A program made the position numbers and the translations under genes. Positions 45,682 through 57,892 of a stretch of DNA of 64,000 bases are shown here, piece by piece. Under the pieces are notes generated by a model. The model was not told where the DNA came from and searched no databases. It worked only from the letters and a program-made list of their open reading frames with translations. The stretch comes from Argopecten irradians (lineage: Eukaryota; Mollusca; Bivalvia; Pectinida; Pectinidae): NCBI RefSeq assembly GCF_041381155.1, contig NC_091137.1, forward strand, positions 22,675,655-22,739,654, written 5' to 3'. Every line of letters begins with the position of its first letter. The first letter of the stretch is position 1.

Positions 45682-46659
45682 ATACATTGATAATGTTTCT
45701 CCCCAATAACATCGATTTCAGAAAGCAACACAAACTTAAACACAAATTATCAACTACTTTACATAATTCTAGATCATATGATAGAAGTCCCTCATAAATT
45801 AATTTATACAGGTGATTGACTTTAATTATTTGTTATCAACACGTTGTCTTTTATCTATTCGTGATTCCACCAGTTTACAAATAAGTGCCCAATACTCCAG
45901 TTGTCAGAATTTCGAAAGTTTGTTGACGTATTGATGTTATTAGTATTCCAAATTTCAGGTTTTGAGATACAATGTATATATACAGTATAGACATGGCCAC
46001 TAACTTTATTTTCATAGGCTATATCATCACCTGTATTCGCTATCTATATAGAAATCAGTGATTAATGACATATTTTACTAATTGTCCCTGAACCCTTGTA
46101 GATACATTCCCAATCCTTCACGGATTGTCCATGCCTGTCTAGATCAGTATTACAGGTCATCATCCTATTAGCTGGCAGTCCTTAATGTTCGAACGGACAA
46201 TGGTCAAGACTGACCACTAAACATGTTAGCTATCAAAACAGTAATAGGTTTTGCCTGATCTGATCACGTCAAACCACCATCGGTAATCCTGATAGTGTTT
46301 GCTTCCTCTCCTTGACGACCGATTTCATTCACTTCCGAAGATCTGATAATTTGTTTAGACATTTATAAGGGTTAACCCTTCTTTATGGCTTAGATCTGAT
46401 CATTCCAAACGATCGATATTGTCTTTATACTAGTAAGCATACACAAAAACGAAAGGGGTTACCACAAACTGTTTTTAGAAAAGAGAATTGTTGATTTTAT
46501 ACATAAATACATAAGATTTATTTCTGACAAATTAGGAATGTGTACTCCGTTGACAGTCAGTTATGTAATTCCATGCTTATTTTTTATGAAATGAAATAAA
46601 ATTTTAACATTCACAGCCGGATTTTTTCTTTAATGCAGTATTTTTGTGGTTGGTTATTC
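45682..46659. other. Gene-poor stretch
   Basis: No gene or repeat recognised. Confidence 0.35.
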
Positions 46660-47700
46660 AAGTGTTCAAGTGTACATTTTCTATCATTTTGATGTGGTTT
46701 TGGAGATGAGGGTTCCATATTTGATTCGCATACTCGAAATGTGGTGTAACTAAAGCAATGTAAAGTAATTTAAAGCTATCCAGCTCATGCACTCTATAAT
46801 TCTTCGTAAAATACCCATAATTGAATTGGCTTTGTTCACTTGTTCACATATATGTTTATCGAATATTAATTTACTGTCTATAATGACACCGATATCCTTT
46901 TCGAAGTTCACTAACTCCAGAACTCGTGCATCTTCCTAGAGTTTGTAATCTATTAAGCTGTTATTTGAATGTCCTACACGCATTATTTTGCATTTTCTGG
47001 ATGAAATCGGAGTTTCCAAAATTCTGACCGCTGTTGTAGGGAATACATGTCTTTCTGTAACATCCTGCAATCTTCCTCTTTGTTAATTGCCCTAAATGTC
47101 TTTGTATAGTTCGCGAAAAGGAAGGTTTCGGTCCTTGACTTGTAACTTCCGGTATGTTGTTGATATAAAGAACAAATAATAGTGGCCCTAAAACTGACCC
47201 TTGTTATATACCGCTTAATATTACATTATTCCATTCTGATTTCGATCCGTTGACGACGACCCTCTGTTTTCTTCCAAGCAAAATGTTGGATATCCAGATA
47301 GAGAACCTCCCAGAAATTCCGTATTGTTCAAGTTTACATATAAGACGTGGATGGGGAACTTTATCAAAAGCTTTCATAAAATCACAATAAATTACATCGG
47401 CACATCCACCATTATCTAATATTTCTGTCCATTCATCCACAACCGTTATCAGTTGTAAAACCGTCTTCCATCCATGATACCAATCTGGGTTTTGCTAAAC
47501 GACGCATTTCTTCTCATATGGTTCATTATTTCTTCTCTAATTACTGATTTCATTACCTTACATACACTGTTAGACATGCTGGCTTGTAGTTTGAAGTTTC
47601 CTTACGGAGTCGCTTTTTAAATATTTGCTGATACGTTAGCGCATTTCCAGTCTTCCGGTAGTATCCCGGTGTCTAATGATGTTTATTAGTGCTATACGGA
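46660..47700 (-). mobile_element. Second CR1-like LINE fragment
   Basis: Minus-strand translation gives DVIYCDFMKAFDKVPHPRLI (RT motif A), then KLEQYGISGRFSIWISNILL, then across a frame break QGSVLGPLLFVLYINNIP (motif B). Further on come DSKLIFDKHICEQVNKANSI and MGILRRII near the RT end. Stops and frameshifts are frequent. It differs from the 42192 LINE in sequence, so it is a separate and older family. Confidence 0.8.
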
Positions 47701-50700
47701 ATGTTGAGCTATATAGTAAGATCCTGTCTCAAATTCTTAACAATACTTCTTTTTAAAATTCACGAACTATGGAATGAGAATGATGTTTGCCAAACAACGT
47801 TCAAAACGAATAGTACATGTTGAATGATATTAAAAAATAGTTCATGAGCTTAAAATTTACAAACCGCAGAATATAGCAAAGTGGCCTTTGAATGTGTTTT
47901 TCCTAAAATAATCTACCTCTCAATTGATTTTAGGAACTTCCAAACGTTTGTCTTGACTGTGATATTGCCTAAAGCCCAGTTCAGTGCACATAGGAATTAT
48001 GTCACTGGTAATACATGTATACACTAGCAATCCGTTACACCACGGTAACTGAAAACAAACATTTGGAATAATGTTGCTCTAGTCTTAGTTATATATATAT
48101 AACCGATAAACGCTCAAGAATACCGCTTCCAGTAGCTCGGAGCCAGTTGTCATTCAGCATATTGATCGAGTAGGAACTCAAGCGTCGGAGGGAAGCTGAA
48201 CTATTGCGGGAAGAATAATCATGCCATGCATAATAGATGCTTGGAAAGCCTGGTAATATCACGTCAATGTTACAGTGTACCCGTGGCACGCACTCGACTG
48301 ATCTCAATAGTTAGTGTATCAAATCTACAAGCATTAATGGACTAATTAGAAGCATATGAAGATCCCACTGCAACATAAACGTTTTAACTACTATGTTTTA
48401 CGGCAATGATGCCTTGATTCGAACTGGAGGACTATACTGGTCATCTTATCAAGCGATCGTAAGGTATGTTTAAGTGATGCTGTATACACTTCCCTTTCGT
48501 TTTGTGTTGTAAGTCTTTTTTGTAAAAATAAAACAATGATAATCTAGAATATAAAATACATAATTATCGATCGGCAAACCTTATACACATTATGCAAAAT
48601 GATGTTCGCTACTGTATCGGAAACACAATACGTTGAATGGTTCCGAATCAATGTGAAACACAAAACATTGCTATTTTGTGTTCATTGTTAAAGTAAATAA
48701 GTGGAAACATATATGACATTCTTTTCATTTACACATTTTTTAATTTAAATATTTCCGAAGTGAACACATTTTGACTAGATCTTTAAGGGTGGTGTGTATG
48801 TATCTACATGCAGCAAAAAGCAAAGTGGTTCAAGGTATATTTATTAGATGCTTGATGCATTGTTAAACATGATTGATGTATGTGAAGTCGTTCTTGTTTG
48901 TCTCAGATTTTGCCCGTTCATAACATTGAAATAGTGACTAATTAATAAATTTCATTCGAAATCCAATTAAAGATGACTTTTGATTTGTCGGATGCTCGCT
49001 AAATATTTGGAATGTAGTTTGTCGTACTTTTCATTACAACTTTCGTCATTTTTTGTCTCTTTTCATTTGTCTCCGCGCGAATGTGATGTTTGTTTGTTTA
49101 CCTATCATAAACAGAGAACTGATGATATTACACGAAACCGGAAATATTATTTATCAGTAAATATAAAGGTAAAATCTATTTTACGCCATAAAAAGTTAAG
49201 AAAATGATACAATCAGTTAAACATCTATATTTAGCGTTATATTAATGTTAGTTGGAATTCGAGAAAAAACTAAATCTCAAATTAAAATCACTTAAATTAG
49301 TTATACATAAAACAACACTAACAGTAAATGTTCAGTTCTGACTCTTATAATGAAGTCAATAACTGTACTATTTCCCACGGAATGGCCGTACTTACCGACA
49401 GGGAATGGCCATTCTAATCCACACTCAATCAACCTTTTTACTGTTCACGAACTGACCCTACCAATACTAAATCCCTAGGTAGGCGTTCGCGAAATTAAGT
49501 ATTTGCACATCGGACTGAAAAAAGCCCGTCGCGAAAAACATATTTACGAAGTAAAAGCTATTTCTAGTATACAGGTTTTATCATGACGGCAAGTGTTTAT
49601 TGTTTGGAGTAACTTTCAAAGGCACAAGTGCATGTCTGATAACGACGTACTCATAGCAGTGTAGATAAGTCGATACTCACTCGTACACGAGAGATAAGCA
49701 TTATACTGATAACTAATTCACGTCCCTGGAAAACTCAGTTCATTACATAGGACACATTAACTCCAGATCAATAACACATACCACGTGCTCAGTCATCAAT
49801 ACAAACTGATACCATGACTATACAAAGAGGGGTATCTAGTTTTAACTGGAACTATTGTTGGGTATAAGTAATATAACATTCTCCCTGTGGACTTTCTATT
49901 TCAATATAGCTCATAAAATTGACAGGCCCACTGCATACCATCACGCTCAGCTTTGTTTCACGTTGATAACAGTTTATCTAGTGTTTTATAAGCAAACAAA
50001 GTTGATATCACTTTTATAGCGCGTCGCGGTGTTTCCATGTAAATTTCTCTGCTATTACCGAAAGCGTAATCCAAACAATGTGATAAATAAAATAGATAAA
50101 TATTATTATCATCGAATGAACTTTTCAGGAATTGGTTATTACGCCATTTGGTTTTGGAGAAAACGTCATTAAAAACTAAGGATTTGTTTTCATTGGGAAG
50201 ATTATGGTGCAGAACACATATAAAAACTATTGCCATCGAAAAGCCAATGCCAGTATATACTCATATAAATATACACGTAATATACTATTGGGCTACATTT
50301 TATAAGCTAATCTTACCAGCTTTATTGTGAGGAAAATAATTATATATAATAACCAAAAACGTAACATATTATAGATCTAAGGTTTTCTTTGTTTCTCGCC
50401 GAACTCGGAGAGAAAAGCAATGCTGTTTATTTTGATTTTCTATGGGTAAATATTATTTCAAATGTGTGGAAAATGGGTACAAATTACGTCTTAAATTTTC
50501 ATAATCAATTTGTCATTTACACACATTGCGTATACTATCAATCTATTATCGGAAAACATTCATTTGGTGACTTCCTTAGGTTTAGTACAGCTCAGTGACA
50601 TTTAGTCAGTTCCACCATTTGGACAAAATTCTAAGCTTTAATCATATATAACCCCTTCCTCATTTTCATTATCATAAAAGTGTTTTTCCGTATCTATTTC

Positions 50701-51389
50701 CGTATTTCCTACCTGGTTATGATCCTACACTAACAAGGCTAGGTCGTTCTTGTTTTGTTTTAACTGTTTAGGGTAAGTATGAATACATTTAGGTAAAAAA
50801 TGGCAGTAGGACTATAAAATTCTACAGACGCGACGATTTCCCGTTTAGCAGTGAAATATTAAAGTGATAAGACATATTAAATATCCCCGCAAATATTAGC
50901 AACTACATATATACATTATATACCACAACGTTAAGTTTCGATCTGTTCTGAAACCTATTCTATCACGAGAGTATTGAGGCAACTCCAGTCGTCAAAATCG
51001 ATATACATCGAAGCATAAAACGGATTCTGTTTACATAAATATGCAACTTTTAAACAACGTTTACATGTCGTAATCACTTTATTGTTATCATGGGAATACT
51101 ATGGCGTATTTTAATTAGATAACTAAACCACATGTGTCTGGCAAGTGCTGGGGGTGATTGAGCTGCCTGCATTTCTTCATATGATAATTAGCATGACTGA
51201 GAATGTCGGTGAATAATGAATGAAGAGTTATGAATATGTGTGCTCGATTGAATTACACAAATGACACGCTAAGTGTTCAATGCATTTGAAAATAATGCAC
51301 CATATCGCTATAATTACATTTTCACTGCAGTCCCACTATGTATTCTTAATAAACGCAGTTGGCAGACAATGAACTTCAACCGCTAATAA
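47701..51389. other. Long gene-poor stretch
   Basis: No gene, RNA gene or repeat family recognised. Open frames are short and lack signatures. Confidence 0.35.
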
Positions 51390-51414
51390 TGACGTCATTA
51401 TCATTGTGACGTCA
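51390..51414. promoter_or_regulatory. Two perfect cAMP response elements in tandem
   Basis: TGACGTCA at 51390-51397 and 51407-51414, start to start 17 bp apart, both palindromic. The nearest gene is MFSD6, about 4.7 kb downstream. A role as a distal element is inference. Confidence 0.4.
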
Positions 51415-51532
51415 CAATTGTCGAGCAATGGCTGGCCAGCCTTGACGATAACGAATGATCAATTCATTATATTTACATTCTGAGTGTTTCGTCACTATAT
51501 GAATCAACCAACTGACTAAAACAGACATTTGC

Positions 51533-51577
51533 CTATGAATACACTATGAATACACTATGAATACACTGTGAATACAG
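51533..51577. repeat. Short tandem repeat, 12-bp unit
   Basis: About four units of ATGAATACACTA, the last slightly changed (GTGAATACAG). Confidence 0.8.
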
Positions 51578-51915
51578 CGATTCTTGTGCATCGATCAGCT
51601 GATTTCAAACAATGCGCTAGTTTCATATCAATAAAAATAGTCCCTCGCGATATTTTAATGTATGATATCTAATGGGTTGTTTCTTGATATAGAATCAACC
51701 AAGGTTTACTGTAATAAGTCAATCAAATCGTGTTTTAACTATATTTCTTATTTATCGTTTGATATTTACAGAAAAAGGTAGATCGGAAGGCGAAAGCTTG
51801 AAAACGCGACGTTGCTATTCATAGCCGCTATGAAAATTAGAAAAATACATTCAATCCCTATATAGATGCAAAATCCCTTGGTATGTCAGAAAAAAATTGT
51901 AACCAAATGTAAATA

Positions 51916-52063
51916 TAAGCATTGAACGTCTTTCAGTTGGCATTCATAGCCAATATAAATGCCAACTGGACAGAGGCAAATCCAACTTGTTTCATGGAAT
52001 TTGCCTCTGTCCAATTGGCATTCATTTTGGCTATGAGTGCTAACTGAAAGACGTTCGATGCTT
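51916..52063. mobile_element. Foldback element with 67-69-bp arms and a 12-bp loop
   Basis: The arm 51916-51982 (AAGCATTGAACGTCTTTCAG onwards) pairs with 51995-52063 (ends AAAGACGTTCGATGCTT) with few mismatches across a 12-bp spacer. Each arm also holds GGCATT...AATGCC self-complementarity. It could be a MITE or a hairpin-forming transcript; no target duplication is evident. Confidence 0.7.
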
Positions 52064-55028
52064 AAATGCCGTTACATTTATTTGATATCCTTACCTATGT
52101 TATATTGATTAATCTTAATAGAGCTTTAAAATACAAATGTTTGCTTTTAGGAAAGGTTACCAGTCCTAGATTGAGATATAAAGATATGATGCAACTTCAT
52201 TTTTCTCCTGTTGAAAGATCTAGTATATAATGACTAGCAATCAAAATGGAGAAACTATAACATATATGGTTTTTGATAGTCCGCCTGCGAATTTTATTTA
52301 TAGAGAGGTGCAACATGCCATAGTTTGATTATAGTCTAACACACTTAGTAACCTTGTTGCCACTCCTTTATTCAGTAATATGCTAAAACGTTTTACATGT
52401 TTTTCGAGCCGTATTGAATCAAAGAGAGCGACCGAAAAAATTATAAGTATATTACGAATTAGGAATCGTATTACCCCTCATCATTGGCTTTGGCAATATA
52501 CATGTACATTTATTAAATAGAGTTCAGGCATGTAAGGCTCTAAGCATGACTGGTGAGTCATTGAAAGACAGTAGTTGTTCATCTTGTGTACAATCCCTAG
52601 AATACAGCATTATTTGATGTATTCAACATTAACAATAACCAGTTAATGGACTCCTATATTTGAGTTATCATTCTAATACTGACATAAAGAGTTTTCCGAA
52701 TTCTATTCAATCAAATTAAGATGACAATTACCCACGGAGGGAACTTTCCAACTGCCAAAATGGAGGGAGGAGCAGGGTTTAGGGGTGTCAGTGATAAATG
52801 CTAACTACCTGGAATACTGGTTGAAGCAGGAAATCGCTGGATTTGGAGTTATGTTATTCAGGTGAAAATTATGAATTAATGATTACATCCTTGATATATC
52901 TGCATCCAGACAATTCGCGATCTTTTAAATGAAGACTAAGGGGAAGTTTCATGATCGGTGTCAAGGTTTATGTGGAAGATAAACGATTTCTTTTCCTATG
53001 CGATACTTAGAATGTTCATCGTTTCTTTTGATTAATTCCTTTTATTCTAATTAAATATGAGTTATTATCCCGATATAGCACGACCTAGATCTAGATTTAT
53101 TCAATACATGACGTATGTTGCAGATGATGTAGATAAAGCAGTGAATACCTCCTCTTCCGGAATAATTCGATCATCTCTCTTGAACACTTCATATGTCTTC
53201 GAGCAAATCTTCCTTTTTGTTTATATTTGTCTCTATTTAATCAATGATGGGGCTTATTTGCCACAAGCAATATTTTGGCATTTTTTTGTTTGCAATATTT
53301 TTAACAACAAATCCCGATTAGCTAGTCTATATCCGTTAAAACTTATTGATACATATGTAAAGTCATAGATTTCGACTTATTCTCACATTCCTACCGCATG
53401 TAACATGATTTCAACATTTATTACATTCATTTCGTATTCCTGTCATCAATTTTCTACCATTATAGAAGACGTTTCGATCATTCCTTATCTAACGTAGCGC
53501 TTTGCTTTTAGGACGTGAGCAGTGTATTTGAATAAATGATTGCTGAATTGTTTTCCGTATTGATTCGGTCGTCTGCCGCGGTGTGTCCACGCTCAGACGT
53601 GATCTGATAGCGAATGTTTCTACTTTAAATGGAGTTCTGTCACTGTTTTGTCCAGTACTGGAACTTGTCAAATGGACTATCAGTGGTCACATGATACAAT
53701 TTATGAAATGCTTTTCTTGTGTCAAATGTCTAGTTACTTCTCTATAAAACAATAAGGTACATGAAAGGTATACCTGAGGATGTTCACTATCAATGATATT
53801 TCAATGTTTATGGCATTTGTTTATTTTTACATCATTGTTTATGTCTTACCAGTTTTATTAAATCTAGTTACAATTTAAGTTCCTTAGCGATGCTATCAGT
53901 CCTAAGATAATTTGTGAGTTCTAGAACGAAGGAAAATAGTATGTTGCAGTTTCAACGTTTTGCTTAAAGTAATTTCTGTTCCTCTTGTGAATACTCTAAC
54001 TTAATGCATGTTCAGTGTAATTATTCACTCAAGTTTGCTAGCCAATCGTAATCAATACCAAAGAGAGTGCCGTGTTCCATAGCCTCTCCTAACAACACAG
54101 GTGTTGTTCGACTGACATTTAAGTAACATTAAATATATTTTAAGTGAATCTTTGTTTGTTGGCAAGTTTATTTATAACATTTACCTATCACGTGACCCTT
54201 TATTACTACTTACATTAATCATGATTTTAACCACCAGATGCAAAAATAATATGGACAATACCATATTGGATTTTATAATATCGTCGTCAATGCCCACTTT
54301 TCATTTTACACAAAATAACACTTGACTTTATTTGACCTTGGCTTGTTATCGTAAAGCGTCGGGAATTGCCGAGGAATGACGGGGGGTATTGACGAATTGT
54401 TACGTATATTGCCGACTAAGACTGCTTCTGAATTTTTAGTATCCAAAATGCTATTTTATTCTTTTAATGTACAACCAACTGCCGTGACTAACAAATCGTT
54501 TTGAAATGATTTTTATTCCTTAAGGCTTTAGCAAAAGGCAAGTAATTTATCCTGCCAAGTTTCGTATCATGCACATTTCTGTCCAGTCTTTATAAAGTGA
54601 ATGATCCGTTATGCTATATTCACAAAGACTTCAATTTTTAGACTATTTTCTATAGACAAGAATGCAATAGCTATTACTACATTTGAATGCCAAACAATTT
54701 AGATTGTGGGAAAAGAAGGCATTACAAATGAATATTCATTTGTTATTTTCATAAATTATATTTTAAAAGAAAGATTATAGTACCGTTGTGTTTTTCCCAA
54801 TATTAGAGACTATCGCAGGGATTTTTGTATTTTGGTATCACTCCAAAAACGAGTGAAATTTGAAATAGTCTAACATTATCATTAAATAAGTAGTCCACAG
54901 AGACACGAGATGATCGTGATTTTGGTAGCCATACTCTCGAACCTATCGTGATTTGAACAGAAGTCTATAATCTGCATATTTTGGGATACGGGCAGTCGTC
55001 GGCAGTCCTCTGGCCCTGGAGACTCTCT
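52064..55028. other. Gene-poor stretch upstream of MFSD6
   Basis: No gene recognised; short frames only. Confidence 0.35.
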
Positions 55029-55220
55029 TATATAAGTTGTCTATTTACGTATCGACCCGCCTGGCTCCTCACGAGGCGTACCGAGTGGTGCCGCAGATAA
55101 ATCACGACTATTTAGCCCAATCCCGGTATCGATACAGGATAGTGGCTCTCACTGCATAGCCGTGGCACACTGGCTCAGACGTAAGCTCTGTAACCATTTG
55201 GCAGTGTTTAAGGATTCACT
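55029..55220 (+). promoter_or_regulatory. Possible core promoter and 5' UTR exon of MFSD6
   Basis: TATATAAG at 55029-55036 precedes a locally GC- and CpG-richer block. A donor-like GTAAGG follows at 55221, and a good acceptor (TGTGTTTCAG) lies at 55495-55504. This would give a noncoding exon of about 160 nt and a 284-bp intron. Sequence-only inference. Confidence 0.35.
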
Positions 55221-55504
55221 GTAAGGATATTTTATCAATAATTGCCTACTTCAGTGGACATAGAGACTAAGCCATGTTCCATGTAAACGGAATTGCTAAA
55301 ACATTTTTTCATTCACTGTATTGGATACCCATGTTACAATATATATAGACTGTGTTTCCTTCCAGGAGTCAGTATGTGACTTCGTATAGTTAGTCTTCTT
55401 TCTATTTATACCGTGAAGGTCATGGACAGGAGATTATTACTTTGATTCTGATTGGTTTTTTTCCCTTTAGTTGTAAATATATATAGTTTGTTTACTGTGT
55501 TTCA

Positions 55505-56121
55505 GGACCGACGGGAGCATACGGAAGCATCGGAGAGAGTAACTACTGCCGGGATCAATTTTTCGGAAAAGACCAAACACAAAAATCAATTAGGCGTTCA
55601 AGGCGGATAATACAGCTAGATATCGACGTGGAATATATTCGTTTGCTTCGAGGAGCCGGATATTTACTATAACACTGCAGAGGGAAGTAGTCATTGAAAT
55701 TGACAGTATTTAGACTTTTAATAAGCACAAATGTAATGACGGATTGTATTCTATGGAGTTACATTGTCAACGTGAGACCAGTGTGTTGACCTCTGAATCG
55801 TTAAATAGTGTTATTGTGTGTAGACAGTCCTAGACAGAGAGACTAGTAGAAATCCAATTTGGATGGACTTTTAAAGACGGATGCAGCAACTTTATCTGGA
55901 AGCCATCACGGAGCTTACTAAATTTTCCATTTCCAAAATATTGCGATTCATCGATACAGTGAGATAGATATACTTCAATGATAGTATACATTAAAATTCA
56001 AAGTGTACGCATTTCAAGGACAATGTTAAAACATTAACAGTAGAGCATCACCTATTTCTATTCGAGGTTTCAAACAATATAAAAGAAGTTACTACCACTT
56101 CAAAGTATTGAAAAAAGGAAA
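55505..56121 (+). other. MFSD6: 5' UTR part of the first MFSD6 coding exon (predicted)
   Basis: Begins after the acceptor TGTGTTTCAG and runs without another good donor to the start codon. The start context GGAAAATGG is favourable. Confidence 0.45.
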
Positions 56122-57892
56122 ATGGCGCCGGAGTTGGATTCGGATGACAGCGACGTTGGGGAAGGAGGTCATCGCGGCGACTGGAATAAGTACAAGGTCC
56201 GTTCGCAAATCAACGAGGGTTACAATTCCTCCCAGAAAAAACGTGATATCATAGATACTTTCTTTACCTATGTTAATAGAGATTTACTTATATGTAAATT
56301 ATTCTACTTTTTCTTTTTTGCTGCTTTCGGATCACTGTTTCCTCTCTTAGCCATCTATTTCAAACAGCTGGGTATGAACCCCACTCAGAGCGGTATACTC
56401 ATTGGATTTAGACCCTTCGTAGAATTTTGTAGCGCCCCCTTTTGGGGAAGTCTGGCGGATAAGTATAAAAAAGGTAAGCATTTGATGTTATTCTCGCTCT
56501 TCTGTTGGATCGTGTTCACGCTGTCTATCGCTTTTGTTAAACCTCCTCCCCATCACTGTGTCGAAAGTAATATAACATACAAAGTTCAAAGCCCCCCGGG
56601 GTACGTGGCTAGGGATAGTGTGCTGCGGGGCAGGCGAAGTATAGACCTGGGACATGAAGCCGATGACGAGACTTTTCCTAAGCTACCAAATTTGGATAAA
56701 CGTATGGAGATGAATAAGAGTGAAGGTGTGTCGTATAGCGTACCAGGGAAGGTCACAAAAGGTAATACTGATGACTATGTAAAATTCAAACCCTTGACAT
56801 CAAAGTCACCAGCGAAGACGACAGTGCAGGTCAAACCAACACAGAAGACGCAACTGTCACATGCCATTCCAACAACAGTTACTATGCCTCACGATGCAGC
56901 CACTGCCAAGTCTGGGGCAGCAGATGCTCCGAAAGGGAGCTATATCAAACCAAAGTACAGCACTGTTTACTATGAGAAGCATGCTGTTCAGGATGTTTTC
57001 TTCACACTTCTGTTACTAGTTGTAATTGGAGAGTTCTTCAGCGCACCAGCTATAACTTTTGCCGATTCGGTCACCCTCGCCTATCTTGGTGACGACACCG
57101 ATAATTATGGTAGACAGAGGATGTTTGGGTCTCTTGGATGGGGATTCTCTATGTTTTTCGTCGGGTTAGCATTGGATCAGTCAACAACCTTTCCAAATCA
57201 TCCGTGCGGGTTACAGCATCAGGCAGAAAAAGACTACACGATATGTTTTGCCGTCTTCTCAGTTTTGATGAGCTGTGCCTTATTCACGGCCACACAATTG
57301 ATATTCGATCATCGTCATGGCGGTGGGAAAGACTTCCAACTTGTGGAATTTGTGGAAAAGGTCAAGGATAGAGTTATGGAAACAATTACCGGAAAGCGTC
57401 CCTTGGATAGAGGGAGTCTGTTCCGGGATGAAGAAGATGATGACATCGACTACCTTGAATCCAAGGCAACAATGCAAAAACAGATGGAGACAGGTCAAGC
57501 TGTCGATCCCTTCAAAGAGGACGACCCTAATAAACTGCAACAGCCGAATGGAAACGGCAAAAATATTCAAATATCACTTGAAACTCGTCAGGACATGGTG
57601 TCTGACGTCACAAAGAAACCCGTGAGCATTACAGGACAAGATGACGACGACGACGAACCTTTCTTAGGGAGATGGATAGCGGTCATGCGGATGCTGTCCA
57701 CGTATAAATACATTACAGTGCTATTTGTATCCTGGTTCATGGGATTCGGGATAGGTCTAATTTTTACCTTCCTTTTCTGGCATCTGCAAGACTTGGGAGG
57801 AAGTCCCACTTTATTTGGTGTAGCATCGGTCTTCAACCACATATCAGAACTACTTGCCTATTTCCTGAGCCGAAGGCTCATCTCTCGTATCG
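56122..57892 (+). CDS. MFSD6: MFSD6-like major facilitator protein, large first coding exon (partial)
   Basis: Polytopic membrane protein of the MFS_1-like family, orthologous in layout to vertebrate MFSD6; its substrate is not settled. The exon codes 590 residues and ends in phase 1 at a GTAAGT donor (57893). Residues about 50-85 give LFYFFFFAAFGSLFPLLAIY and FKQLGMNPTQSG; then FVEFCSAPFWGSLADKYKKG, the family hallmark, and a helix LFSLFCWIVFTLSIAFV. A long hydrophilic loop (about 145-285) has a basic RGRR-like stretch and many Ser/Thr. Next come VVIGEFFSAPAITFADSVTL, RMFGSLGWGFSMFFVGLALD and a further helix. An acidic cytoplasmic loop (about 400-520) precedes WFMGFGIGLIFTFLFWHLQD and ELLAYFLSRRLI. 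Human MFSD6 is about 790 residues; the remaining C-terminal helices must lie in exons to the right of the window. Confidence 0.92.

Noticed and set aside
57138-57842. Several open frames of 77-102 codons on both strands
   Set aside because: Shadows of the MFSD6 coding exon; they lack their own signatures.
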